The notes below the pieces were generated by a model. It was not told where the DNA came from and made no database searches. It saw nothing but the letters and a program-made list of their open reading frames with translations. From assembly GCA_029962745.1 (NCBI GenBank), contig CM057155.1:33620361-33684360 (forward strand): 64,000 nt of DNA, given 5' to 3'. The position numbers were made by a program, and so were the translations under genes. Origin of the DNA: Echinometra lucunter (lineage: Eukaryota; Echinodermata; Echinoidea; Camarodonta; Echinometridae). Positions 12,401-23,399 of the stretch are shown here, piece by piece. Position 1 is the stretch's first letter; each line of letters opens with the position of its first letter.

Positions 12401-15400
12401 TTATCAAAGCAATATCATTTAACCCTTACCCCTTGTCTTTTTGGAAAAAAGACCATTTTAAAAATTACTAGTTGCCTAAAGACAGTTTGCTCTGTAATTT
12501 TTTAAAGTTCCATTTTATATATTATAGTACAAAATATAAGCATCAAATATTACTTCTGTATAAAGATATTGTGAGTTGAAATATACTCTTAATTAACATA
12601 AAAGCGGCTAGTTAGGTAGATCAGTTGACATTTTTGCATGCATTGGGCATTTTACATTAGGGCTTTTACATAATCAAATGGCCATTTAACTTTGTGAACA
12701 GGCAGAAGTGCAGCTGAAGTGAAGCATGAATATGGAAATTCACAACAGAAGTGAACACCCTAATTGTATGGTTTTATGCTATCCTTTATTTTCTTCAAAC
12801 CTTTTAACTGTTAACCCTTATGGAATGCAGGGTGGGGGGGGGGGGTGGGTGGGTTATTCCATGGGTACTTGCTGTCAAGAAATTATTTATTTCAAGCAAT
12901 AGGTACACTTCACTGTCCTTTTTCTTGTTCAATATCTTTCTTGCAGCATTATAGGCATGTAGATAACGTCATGTTTGAGAACCCCATGATGTTTGATCGC
13001 TTCTTAGACTTCTGGAGGAAATCTGGCAACCAAAGAATAGGCTTCCTCTACGGGAAGTATGAGCACCATAAAGACGTTCCTCTAGGAATTAAAGCAACAG
13101 TCCTGGCAATCTATGAGCCCCCACAGGTAACATTAAAGAGATTGTAATTTGCTCAGATTTATTGCCCAAATATAACATTTTCTCCCTGTGATGATAGATG
13201 TAAAGATGCCATTCTGATTAAGTCTTTGAATGCTAAATTAATTTTTTAAAGAAAATAATGACAACTGTTCTTTTAATATTTTCTTTAAATTCCACTTCCC
13301 TTAGTGGAATATAGATATCAGTAATTATTTTATAGATATTACTAAAGCTTACGAGCTATATTTAAGTTCCACTGGTGCAATGGTAGAGGAAAAAGCTAAT
13401 TAATACGATTGTTCAATTTAATTGTACGAATGTGCACTGGTGCACACGAAACGCACAAGGGGTTAAATAACAGCTCTAAGCTCTGCTCCTTGTATCATGA
13501 CTTCAGTCGCTGGATTTTCATGTTGGCATCCTGCACAGATATGGCATATTATCCACTCGCAGCATTATTTATTATTTTCTTTTATATCTTTTAGGTTCCC
13601 TTAGTTTACTGACTAGTCTCTCTGTCTGTCTTTCACTGAATTAGTTTGTTGCTGCTCTCTATTCATATGCATGCATTTATTGTACACCGTTATTGTGTTA
13701 GAAATACAGTTAGCAGAGAAGTGACTTGTATTACAAGAGAAAGCACTGTGTAGAACTGTGCAGCTGCGTGTATAAGGATCATTACTGAAATGTACATAGT
13801 GCTTTATTTTCACTCACTAAGATTTGTCTCGTTCAAAGTATGAATATCATGGAGTTGTGATGGTTTACCAATTTTGGAATGTATTGTGTTTTTTCATTGC
13901 AGAACAGTACATCAAATAGCTTAGAATTACTAGATGATCCATTTGCAGAAGCAGTCGACTATGTAGCGTCAAAATTAGGTCTTTGTAAGGTAAGACTTTT
14001 ATCAAAATAATTATGGATGATTTGTTGAAGAGCAGTCTGAAGAGTGGATAGGTGTAAATGTGGTTCAACATGTATGTTAGGAAAACTTGATGATATCACT
14101 AAATGAAGATACGTTGAGTAGTTGTATCTGTGAAATCTAAGAATTGACGATATATGAGTGCATGTAGTTGTTATCATTAGGCCCGCATTATCAAAGGTAT
14201 TGTGGTTCCTGAGGTGATTAGGGTTAGCGAAATATTGCTAAATGAATAAGTTACTTTCTGTGAATCTACAGCTTCAGGTGCCTGGGCATCAGATGTTCTA
14301 TACTCTATATGTATGAAACACTGCTTTGATCAATTCCTCTTTTCACTTGTTCAGGTTGGTTGGATATTCACAGATCTACTGGCTGATGATTTAACCAAAG
14401 GAACAGTCAAACATGTCAGGAATATGGTGAGCAGTCCATCTATACATCGCTTATAAAGTTATTCAATTTAGAATAAGTCACATTCAAGTTGTGATTCTTT
14501 ACCTTCAGTTGTATTGTTTTTACAGTTTATTGCTTGATGCTACTGCTTGATGAAAAGAATAGTGAATGACGAAAGCTGTGTTGCTCTCCTTGATCAGTGC
14601 CCTTTAACTAGCTTTGTCTGTCAATAAAATTTGATATTAATTTTTGTTATGATTTTGCTCTTATTTCTGCAATAATTTGTTATGCAGAGGATCTTGAATT
14701 TATCAATTTCATTGGTTCCTCATGTTGTAGTGAAATTTATTCATAGGTTGATGTGGAACCCCTTTATTTTCTGAGTTCACAGTTGCAAGATTTCTTTCTT
14801 GCCTTCTGGTATCAGTCCCACATATGCAATTTCCTGCGACACTTGCTTTGTTTTGCGACACAGGATGCCCATTTTATGACAGCTGAAGAGTGCATTATGG
14901 CTGGTGAGTTCCAGAATCAGAACCCTAACCCCTGCAAGCTGGCACAGGAAGGACACTTTGGTTCCAAATTTGTCACATGCATAGTTACAGGTATGCTACT
15001 CTCATTCATCATTTACCTTCAATTTTAGTTTGGTTAAGATTAAGATTAAGATTAAGACCACGTTATAGACCAAACACAATATACAGAAAATTTTTTCCAA
15101 GCTGATGTACTTCATAGCATCTTAGCTTTTTATTTTAAAAATCCATTTGTATGTTAAATAAAAAATATCTTAAAAGGTTATGTACAGTTTTGGTTGGCCC
15201 TCAGACACTGCTCTTAGCTGCCCAGCATTATAAAGTTAAAACCAAAACTAAGATACTCTGAACTTCTTTCCTCCTTAACCCATTCGTGACAGGAATTATT
15301 TAAAGCCTTTTATTCTTCAAAATGGCAACACCAACATTCTTATTTTATTGCTACATTTTTCTTATAAAACGTCATGTATCTGAAATGAATATAAATTGAC

Positions 15401-18400
15401 AGAAATTATGATGAGAAGTCAAAAAGTTTCCAATTTGCAGGGGAAAACGGTGATTTTAAACCTATCACATTGCCAATTTAAGGATTTAAGTGTTTTCCTT
15501 TTAAAAAATTTCAGCATCAAACAACGAATATTGACGCAACCAAAATGGGCACAGTTTGTGTAGAATTTTTTGCTCTTTCTGCTCATGTATTTGGTATGAT
15601 TTTTAGGGCTTTGCATCAAAAGATATTAGGCCAAACCACAAAATGTGGACCTCTGTCACGAATGGGTTAAGTTGAATATTCAATGAATGAAAGGTGAAAA
15701 ATACTTTTAGTGCCTGGTTGCAGGACATAACATCACACAGGCCTGCTAGTTCTGTTATGCATCCAGAATATGAAGCGTTGTGATTGTTGAGTGGGGAGCG
15801 GTCAGGATGCAGGGGTCCTAGTGTAGGGCACAACCGTTTCATTGTGTTCATTTCAAATATTTACACAGAAATTAGGAATGGAATATCACGTGATCTCACA
15901 CATGTATCTTTTTATGCAGGGTGGACAGTGTGAGACTACAGGTTTATTTGATTAGTTTCATGCCACCTTTATTTTCGCTACTAAAACTGTACATGAGCTT
16001 GTAGACTTAAGGGAGGAGAGTCTATTTTCAAAATTTCCCACTTGCATACAATTGAGGTCATCGGTGGACTTGTTTCTTGGTTGTGATGCATCATTGATTG
16101 CTGTTTGTTGTTACCTGTAATCTCATGTGTGTTTGAAATTCCTCAGGTGATTCTACAAACCAGATTCACACAGAAGCATACCAAGTATCCAACCAGTGTA
16201 TGGCTCTAGTAAGGGATGACTGTCTGGTGCCTACCATCGATGCACCAGAGTTAGGCTACATCAGAGAATCTACCAATGAGCAGTATGTCCCTGATGTCTT
16301 CTACACGGTAAATATATGTTCTTTTGATGTACGGTATTGGAGGAGAAAGGGTAAACGGAGAGGGGGAGGAGATAGGTGACAAAGGTATCCATCCAGTGTA
16401 AGGCTTTATTAATAGATGATTGGTGCCTACCATTGATGCGCCAGAGTTAGGCTACATCAGAGTATCTACCAATGAGCAGTATGTCAATGATGTCTTCTAC
16501 ACGGTAAATATGTTATTTTGACGTATAGAAGGGAAGGGGACGACCGGCATAGGTATCCATCCAGAGTGTGGCTTTAGTAATAGATAATTGGTGCTTACTA
16601 TTGATGCACCTGAGCGTGGAGACATTGGGGAATGTATGTATGAATAATTTAAAATTCCTGGTGTTTTCTATACAGTAACTTTAGATTACTTAATGAAGAG
16701 AGAGGGAGTTGAGAGATCAAGGGTGGGGGGGGGGGGGGGTGTTTCACAAAGCTGTACGTAAAATTACGCATGACTTTACTACGAATGACTTGAATATGAG
16801 GTGCCAAATGGGATGCCCCAATTTTTCCTGATGATTCAACAAAGTGTGACTGCAGTCACTGCATTTCCCATAATCTCAATTAAATTGTGGCAAAAAATAT
16901 ACTTCTACATATTTCAATTTTAGCTGATGTGATTTATAATGAGTGAGAACTCCATTTGGCTTGCCATATTCAAGTCGTTCGTACAGTCATTCGTAACTTT
17001 ACTAACAGCTTTATGAAATACCGGCCCTGATGTCTTCTATACAGTAACTTCAGACTACTTGATGAAGAGAGAGAGAGAGTTGAGAGATCAGTGTTTTCCA
17101 GTCTATGAATGTAGTCAGGGATCATTGCCTTGTACCCATCATTGATGCACCAGAGGAGCATTTTATGAACAGTTCTGTTATAAGCTACTGAAATCCTTGC
17201 ATCTGATTGGCTGAGAGCAACTTTGTCAGTGAAAATCACTGGCAAGACTCCTCATGAAATGCTCCTCAGAGTTTGAACTGTGTCTGAATCTCCCATTGAG
17301 CAATATCTCCATGATGTCTCCCGCTTAATTCAAAAAGTTATGTGTTGTAGCGAAAGGGGAATCGGAGGAAAAATATTCTTTTGTTTTTGGTCAATTGATC
17401 TTTCAATGTTCAAAGGTCAAATTAGGTGTTTTCATTTTTGACAGAAATGTGCATTGCCCTTTGATTGTATTTTTTTTTTTTTTCATTTATTTCCATCAAT
17501 GTGGTACACATATATACAAATACAAGATGAAATATAAAAACAGCAAAATGTCATCGAAATTAAGCAGAAAAATACAAAGAAATATAAGTCGAATAAATAT
17601 TACATGGAAAAAGGTACATCCGTAAAAGCCAATAAGGCTTGACAATTGGATGTACCTACAGACGCATTACAATCAATAATATACATAGAAAGACAATAGC
17701 AATAAGTGAAATGAAGTTGAAAGAAAAAAAAATCGAGGTACCAAAAATTATGCATCATACAGAGAGAGAAGATATTTCTTATAAAGACTTTTAAATGAGT
17801 TATTAAATTGAACAGATTGCAAAAAAGAAGGTAATGAATTCCAAATTTTAGGGCCTACAGAACGAAGAGAAGTGTTTAATTATTGAGAAGAAACATTGAA
17901 ATTGTGAAACTTATTGGCACTCTTATGTATTCTCTCCCTCTATTTCTTGTTCTCATTTTCTCTTGCAGGAGACTGATAGCTATGGTAACTCATCTAAGCA
18001 GTTAGCGAGACCCTTGCCAGTGGAATTTCTTCTAGTAGATGTAAGTACTACTCATTCTTTACTACTGGTATTTATTCTGTAATAAACACAGTGAACTTGA
18101 ATATAGGCAACAGATGATTTTCTTTCCTTTTTGTGCAATATTTTTTGGTAAAAGATATATAAAAATGAAAAAAAAAAGAAGCCATTTCTGTTTCACTTTT
18201 ACATCCCTACTGGAAGGTAATGGTAAGTGTTAATGAAATTCCATAGGGTCCACAGTATAGAAATGATGCACAGGTCCAAGTATGTCAGTAGGAATTATGT
18301 GCATAAGGTTATGGCATTGTTTAGCCCACCAGGTGCAGCTGAGTAGGTTTAGACTAGTTTCCATAGTTAACCGAATGCACACTATTCCTACCGACACACG

Positions 18401-21400
18401 AACAAACCTCTGCATCATCTGTTTTATAGAATGGTGGAAAATTTTGGCCAGAAATCAATTTTCTGCAGTCATGCGGTGGTATCAATGCAGGATATTTCCA
18501 AATGCATTTTCAACACATTTTCTGTCATATTTATCGATTTTTGTCCCCGCTGAACGAACTTTGCAAGGGGACTATAAAATGGGCTCTGTACATGTGTGTG
18601 TGTGTCTGTGTGGTGGAGGTGCCGTGGTCCCGTGGTTTAAGGTGCTTGACTGGAGACTCGAGGATCAGGGGTTCAATCCCCAGTATGGCACTTATGCCCT
18701 TGAGCAATTCACTTTATATACATTGGTCATTTATTGTACACAAGTAAATGAAAGTGCTGTAGGCATATTACTACCAGCATGTACATGTGTGTTTTTCTTT
18801 AAAAAAAAAAAAAATAAAAAAAAAAGAAGTGTGCTCAAAATGATGAATTTGCCTCTTCTCAGTCATTATTTGGCCGATTTTGATTCTGATTGGTCTGACT
18901 GATACGGCCTGGTTGGGGCTTCCTAACTTCTACACGAAATTTGAAATTCATTAATTTTGCAAATTTATTCAAAAATTGCAAAATGCTTCTTCTCATTTGT
19001 CAACCAATTTTGAGTTTTTAAAAAAATTTATCTTGTAGAGCTACATTAGGACACAGAATTTCTACACAGAATTTTGAAATTTTGTTTCAAACATTATTCA
19101 TGCTAGTTTATGCAAATTTTATTCCAAAATCGCAAAAAAATGCCTCTGCTGTCTATGCCTTCTTGTGCTATTTTTGGAAAGATACACTGCAAAACGCAGA
19201 ATAAGGTATGTGAGACCGAGGTGAACAAGACGCAGTGCTTGGTGATGCAAAAGCTGACCAGGGCTGTAAACTGTTTTGATTTGTCACCTACTTTTTGAAT
19301 ACAACTGTAGAATGAAAATAGATTTTTTAAAAATAAATTATTCTTATTGATTCTTTATACTCACGGCATCAGATTCTTCAAGTAAAGCTGCCTAAATCAT
19401 TGTCAACAGTTCAAAATTAACGGGGCACCAGCCTTTTTCCACTGTGACTTGTTTACGATGGCTTGTTTGGCGCGATAGCTTGTTTACAGTGGCTATAGTG
19501 ATAATAATATATCAGTCATTTGGCCAGTTAAAATAGATGCATGGCTGTCGACCAATCAGATTGCAGAGATTTCTTGACCCATTCTATGATTAATGCCATA
19601 TATAGGTGGTATTGAATCAGGGTATTATTCTTCTACTTGTATGGAACATGAACCAAAACAGGCTGCTGCATATTAATGTGTTTTTTATGTGTTACTGTAT
19701 AAATTGTATATTTTGTCACAATCATTAGCTACCAGCTGGGTTTTCCAAGGATGCCACGTTTGCCTTCAACTCCCAACCAGGGCTGAAACCCTTCCCCATT
19801 GAGAACCGAGCGGGTGTAGGAGAGGTCCAGGGCATGGAGGCACTCACTCAGTACATGTCACAGTTTGAGAGTGGTCAAATGATGGAAGCCATGCTGGACT
19901 TTCATCTGCTTGTCTACCTTGCCACCATGGATATTCTACCACTCAGGGTAATATATGGTTGTTGCGTGGACCCTGGTATGGATGTATAGTTGTGCTTTTG
20001 GAGTGGCATTTGTGGCCTCTGGGATGATGATGTTGATGATTGAGATTATGCGTTTGTGGACCATGTGTTCTGGACCCATTGAACCTAAGCCCAAGATTAC
20101 TCGTGCAAGGGTAAATGGAAAATGCACGTTATACCAAAATCAAATCGTGTTTGTGGTGGGCAAATTTTCATTTGCTTGTGTATGTTACCCTTGGGAGTTA
20201 TTGTTGGAACGAGCCTGGTTTCAGTGAGAAGTTGTACTGTAGGGGTAACAGGTGTGGTTATTGCAGATGATGTTGAGAGAAATATGAGAATGTCTCTTCC
20301 ATAGTGTTGGTGTTGTAAATATGGTGGGCAGATTGTCATCTGGTTGCCTGTCTTGTCACCATGGAATTCTTCCAGTTAGGGTTATGTAGGAGTTTGTGTA
20401 TTGAGCTTGTCCAGATGAGAGGTTGTGTTATGAGTGTTGCAGGCAAAGAACTGTTTGATTTCTAGTGATGAGGTTCATGATAATTTTGGGCTGGTGTTGG
20501 TGAGAGTGATTTAAGAGTGTCTGTCTGTTCCATGATGTTTGTGTTGTATAAGGGGTGGGTCAACTTCATCTACGGTTCTGTTGTTCACCCTAGACTTTAT
20601 ACCACTTAGGGTAATATGTGGTTGATATCCTAGGCCTTATTTGGATGAGAGGTTGTGCTGTAGGAGTGGCTTTTGTTGATTGTTCAGGGATGAGGTTGTC
20701 TGGGGATGATGAGTGAATCTGTTGATGATCCATTGTGGTTATATTGTGATAATATGGTGGGTAGCTACATCTTCCCTGTCTACCTGGCTAGAGTGAGATT
20801 CACAGCACCGGTAACAGCAATTCTTGAACTAAATAGGTCTTTGTTAACAGTTGTGATTAGTGGTGCTATGAGGTGGACAGTGGTTTGAGAACATCTGTTC
20901 CTGGATAGTTGGTGATTTTCATCTTTTAGAGTAACGGATGTTAGCTATGGATCTACAACCACTAGAGTAATGTCAAATTTCTGGAGTGGTGGTGATTATG
21001 ACTTGAGACATATTGGACTGATCCACTTGACATGTAGACTAAAATACAGTAAAAATGGAAATTTTTGCGCAATTAATTTTTCACGCTCAGCCAAGTCGAA
21101 CACAAGCGCACATTTTTAATTTTCACAGAGAGTTGGGATAAAACTGTATTCATATGCATAATAAACAAAATATTTCAGGTGGTTTTTTTTTTGCCCAAGT
21201 GTGGTGCCGCGCGAAATACACGAAAATTTCACACTGCGGAATATTCCATGTTTACAGTAGACTTTGTGCTGCGTTAGAACTGGACCAAAGCATGACTTTT
21301 CCTCTTTCTTCTATCACTGGTAAATCTAGGACCATATGGATCCTCTACTTGAAGCACTAAAGTCTAGAGACAAACACTTGGTTGATGCTTGGTCTAAGTG

Positions 21401-22253
21401 TGAGCAATGGGCAACAATGGAACATTTCATAGCAGCTCATGGTAAGTGTATTGGTTCAGTTTGATAATTGTTCTTCATTGTTTTATTTGATTTCTCTTTT
21501 GGGCTTATTGTTACACATCCTATTCAAATGATATTAGTTTGAGGAGTGTGTCCAAATTTTGACACTTGGTAAATTATTTCTCAAAAAGATTGTTTATATC
21601 AATACTGTCACAAAGTGAGTAGTGAAATTTGCACCCAACTATTGTTGGATGAACATGTAGTCCATTCATAAAGTAAATTTGATGAGAGATGGCGTATACA
21701 AAAACGTCCCAGTTTTGGAGTCTCTTGTATAGATTTGAAATCATATAACATTCCGATATACTGAACTTTTAGTAGAAAAGCTTAATCCCTCTGAAGGTTG
21801 TCAAATGGAGGTAGTAGGAGCCTCACTACCCTGACATACCAAGAACCCACTGCTTTTTGCACAATGGAGTATCGGGGGAAACCCCAGTGTAAACCCCAGT
21901 GTAAACCCCAGTGTAGTGGTCCACCTGCACGTCCCAATCAATTATACCGGGAGTAAATTAATTTTTCCCTTCCTTTCCAAGTCTTATTCTGTACTTACAG
22001 TTGAAAGCTAACTTGTTCAAGGCCAAGTAAGTCGAATGCGACATTTTGGTTAGCAGATATCCAATAAACATGAGTGATGTCCCTATTGTCACCAGGTCCA
22101 TCCGGAACGGGAGAGGCAGCAGCCAGCTCTAGTGGGGCTAGTGGTACAAGCACCTCCACCTTCGTAGCAGGAACGTGGACCTGTCAACGATGTACTTTCA
22201 TCAACCAGAATTCCGCATCAAATTGTGAAATATGTGACGGTCCCAGGGGTTAG
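6416..22253 (+). CDS. NPLOC4: NPL4 homologue, nuclear protein localization 4
   Basis: NPL4 binds UFD1 and the AAA ATPase p97/VCP and recruits ubiquitinated substrates for extraction and proteasomal degradation. Sixteen coding exons join in frame to 618 residues (human is about 608): 6416-6430, 7637-7717, 8075-8187, 9113-9304, 9962-10010, 10980-11074, 11711-11834, 12947-13126, 13903-13989, 14355-14426, 14864-14990, 16147-16307, 17969-18040, 19729-19947, 21330-21441, 22096-22253. Every junction has GT and AG. Exon 1 is only 15 nt (MSGTI), chosen because it continues directly into IIRIQSPDG and has a perfect donor. Order: ubiquitin-like domain to about residue 80; Ser-rich linker; Cys/His zinc region (about 134-215, CVHCVPLE and CTKCQP); MPN-like NPL4 core (about 224-530); C-terminal NZF finger with Cys 596, 599, 610, 613 and the ubiquitin-contacting Thr-Phe at 600-601. 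The introns carry many transposons and two sets of decayed exon copies. Confidence 0.95.
6651..6876. mobile_element. Miniature inverted-repeat element
   Basis: Begins with TTGTTGGGTGTCCGGACA and ends with TGTCCGGACACCCAACTC, close inverted copies. A second TCCGGACA lies just inside the left end. It sits in NPLOC4 intron 1 and has no coding content. Confidence 0.6.
9564..9932. mobile_element. piggyBac-like miniature element, copy 1 (decayed)
   Basis: Aligns along its length with 15279-15666 and the outer parts of 45675-46412. Ends are CCCATTCATGACAAG and ATAACAAATGGG; the flanking TTAA sites have decayed to CTAA and TTTA. It lies in NPLOC4 intron 4, and its right end is only about 30 bases before the exon 5 acceptor. 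Confidence 0.65.
10208..10367. mobile_element. Miniature inverted-repeat element
   Basis: Left end GGGTCCTGTTGCATAAAACT and right end AGTTTTATGCGACTGGGCCC are inverted copies with few differences. About 160 bp, non-coding, in NPLOC4 intron 5. Confidence 0.7.
10446..10503. repeat. Minisatellite, 11 bp unit, about 5 copies
   Basis: Unit TAACTCTGGCC repeated without change. Confidence 0.9.
11986..12162. mobile_element. Short hAT-like inverted-repeat element
   Basis: Starts CAGTGGCGAATCCAG and ends CTGGATACACGACTG, an imperfect inverted pair of the CAGTGGCG type. Inside are two CCCCTTCTATTT motifs. No convincing target duplication. Confidence 0.45.
15170..16005. mobile_element. Dispersed inverted-repeat element, interrupted
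   Basis: Starts GGTTATGTACAGTTTTGG and ends near ACTAAAACTGTACATGAG, an inverted pair. Its right part aligns with 24180-24540, including AAAATACTTTT, GTCAGGATGCAGGGGTC and TGATTAGTTTCATGCCA motifs. It is split by the piggyBac-like element at 15279-15666, so it is the older insertion. Confidence 0.6.
15279..15666. mobile_element. piggyBac-like miniature element, copy 2 (intact ends)
   Basis: Flanked by TTAA at 15275-15278 and 15667-15670. Terminal repeats CCCATTCGTGACAG and CTGTCACGAATGGG are perfect inverses. TTAA target sites with ends starting CCC are typical of piggyBac elements; it has no transposase and would be mobilised in trans. It has inserted into the larger repeat at 15170-16005. 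Confidence 0.8.
16385..16503 (+). pseudogene. Decayed tandem copy 1 of NPLOC4 exon 12
   Basis: Matches the 3' three quarters of the exon at 16147-16307 from GTATCC to CTACACG, keeps TGCACCAGAGTTAGGCTACA almost unchanged (one C-to-G in GCACC) and keeps the donor GTAAAT. Relative to the exon it has lost 4 bases in the GATGACTGTCTG region, a frameshift that makes it unusable as coding sequence. Confidence 0.85.
16553..16674 (+). pseudogene. Decayed tandem copy 2 of NPLOC4 exon 12
   Basis: Starts GTATCCATCCAGAGTGTGGC and ends TTTTCTATACA followed by GTAACT, matching exon 12 and its donor with many substitutions and indels. About 168 bp downstream of copy 1. Confidence 0.75.
16741..17019. mobile_element. 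Long fold-back miniature element
   Basis: The arms 16741-16812 (GTTTCACAAAGCTGTACGTA...) and 16950-17019 (...TAACAGCTTTATGAAAT) are inverted copies over about 65 bases and include CAAATGG and CCATTTGG at the inner ends. It separates exon-relic copies 2 and 3. Confidence 0.8.
17026..17330 (+). pseudogene. Decayed tandem copies 3 and 4 of NPLOC4 exon 12
   Basis: Copy 3 survives only as its 3' end and donor (CTGATGTCTTCTATACA then GTAACT, 17026-17050). Copy 4 starts near 17098, runs to ATTGATGCACCAG at 17153, is interrupted by a 113 bp element, and resumes at CAGAGTTTGAACTG to about 17330 with recognisable CCATTGAGCAATAT and GATGTCT. Heavily mutated. Confidence 0.7.
17154..17266. mobile_element. 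113 bp miniature element inside an exon relic
   Basis: Inverted ends AGGAGCATTTTATGA and TCATGAAATGCTCCT, with an internal palindrome around TTGTCAGTGAAAATCACTGG. Flanked by CAG at 17151-17153 and 17267-17269, a 3 bp target duplication. Removing it restores the order of exon-12-derived sequence on both sides. Confidence 0.8.
17469..17895 (-). mobile_element. Truncated LINE, 3' end with reverse transcriptase tail
   Basis: Read on the minus strand, 17895 to about 17755 encodes a reverse transcriptase C-terminal motif of the form [11 protein letters not shown]...[10 protein letters not shown], with an upstream in-frame stop. It continues into an AT-rich 3' region that ends in the T run at 17469-17483, which is the poly(A) tail on the minus strand. 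Dead 5'-truncated copy in NPLOC4 intron 12. Confidence 0.75.
18264..18421. mobile_element. Fold-back miniature element
   Basis: Arms ATGATGCACAGGT...GTCAGTAGGAATTATGTGCA and the inverse ending ACCTCTGCATCAT are inverted copies with scattered mismatches. The inverted structure explains why both strands show similar short open frames here. Confidence 0.65.
18605..18790 (+). mobile_element. tRNA-derived SINE
   Basis: Contains a clear RNA polymerase III B box, GGTTCAATCC (about 18672-18681), and an A-box-like stretch upstream (TGGTCCCGTGGTTTAAGG). It is followed by a unique body and an A-rich tail near 18802-18826. It does not fold as a functional tRNA gene. Confidence 0.6.
20156..20814 (+). pseudogene. 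Decayed tandem copies of the NPLOC4 exon 14 end
   Basis: Four degenerate copies of the last 55-60 bases of exon 14 (19729-19947) with adjoining intron: about 20156-20212, 20323-20380, 20554-20610 and 20758-20814. The second keeps CTTGTCACCATGGAATTCTTCCAG against the exon's CTTGCCACCATGGATATTCTACCA. The third keeps ATACCACTTAGG followed by GTAATATGTGGTTG, the real exon end and donor context. The following intron segment (ATGAGAGGTTGTGYTRTRGGAGT) is repeated as well. None has a usable frame. Confidence 0.7.
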
Positions 22254-22677
22254 ATTGCTCGCCTCCTGTTATGTCATATCTTAGATATATGAATTAATGT
22301 CTTAAGCAAGAATACTGATTAAATGGTACAGAAATTATTAATTTATGAAGATTAGTAGCTAAAAGTTTTGAAGATAAAAAATGAAAAAATCGACTGCAAA
22401 TAATGTCATATTGAAACCTGTATGCCTTTTTGGTTAAAAGTGCTGTGAATTTATATGCACCTTGAAAAGATTTATTTTGCAACTATAGTCCATTTCAAAC
22501 CAGTTAGCAACTTCTTACAGTAAGCAGTACCCCACATATTGATTATTTACACGGAGTCATTTATTTCAGATAACACATTTTTATAATGGTTGATACTGAT
22601 TTGGCACCATTTCCGCTGGATAAAAAGTGCTTTGAGATGTCATCCCTGAATCAGCATTGGAGTTAAAATTCTGTAAA

Positions 22678-22860
22678 CTACCAGGCGGTGGCAGTGCAGT
22701 GAGTACATGTGGTCTTCAAACAGTGTATGCATTGTTCAACTGTTGGTAAAGATTTCAGATCAGGAGGGAGCCTGTTCCATAGTATTGGAGCAGTAGAGGA
22801 GAAGGCTGAATTGCCAGCTAGTTTGGTGGTGTTCAATGGTTGCAGGAAAGTCACCAACAT
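22678..22860 (-). pseudogene. LINE reverse transcriptase C-terminal remnant
   Basis: Minus-strand frame of 60 codons containing NSAFSSTAPILWNRLP followed by a Leu/Lys tail, the usual C-terminus of non-LTR reverse transcriptases. It lies antisense in the presumed NPLOC4 3' untranslated region. A few hundred bases on each side may belong to the same truncated element. Confidence 0.7.
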
Positions 22861-23292
22861 TTAAAGACAAGTGCGCAAATATTCTGTCATAATGAAGGAG
22901 TCATTGGGCTACTTTAGTTATCTTGGTTCACTAATATTCCAGAGGTGGTAGACATTTCCTAGTACTATAAATTGTTAAAGGTGAAACTTTGTAGGTTTTC
23001 ACAGACAAACCCTAAGAGGATACTTTAATCAAAGTTGTTTTGTTTTATTTCTTTCTTTTTTTTTCTGAACGTGTTAACATTACATTGTGGGTAATTTTTA
23101 GTGTTATCTCATGGGGAAGGGTAGCTTTCAGTTCATTAATTTTTTGCTATAACTTGTCAAATTTCAAAATGTGTTAAGATCTTACAAGGGGGGGGGGGTT
23201 CAGGGACAGCAGAATAATACAATTGAGATATTTAGGTTAAGTTGAGGCTTTTTCATCATTGAGAGTCTAAGATGAGTCTGCTAAGTAACAAA

Positions 23293-23298
23293 AATAAA
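23293..23298 (+). terminator. Candidate NPLOC4 polyadenylation signal
   Basis: AATAAA about 1040 bases after the NPLOC4 stop. It would make a long 3' untranslated region that contains the LINE remnant. No transcript evidence is available. Confidence 0.35.
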
Positions 23299-23399
23299 GA
23301 TTTATCAGAAACTTGTTTTTCTGGTATTGCACTTATTGTTTTGCTGGAACATTAAAATGCCCATATATTAATAACTCATACTCTGATATCAGTAATTAT

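Noticed and set aside
12124..12471. 115-codon plus-strand open frame in an NPLOC4 intron
   Set aside because: Cys/Phe-rich chance frame that starts within a transposon; no splice context.
18605..18700. Possible tRNA gene
   Set aside because: Has a B box but no complete cloverleaf, and the following body and tail fit a SINE.
18282..18902. 206-codon plus-strand open frame
   Set aside because: Runs through the fold-back element, the SINE and its A-rich tail in an NPLOC4 intron.
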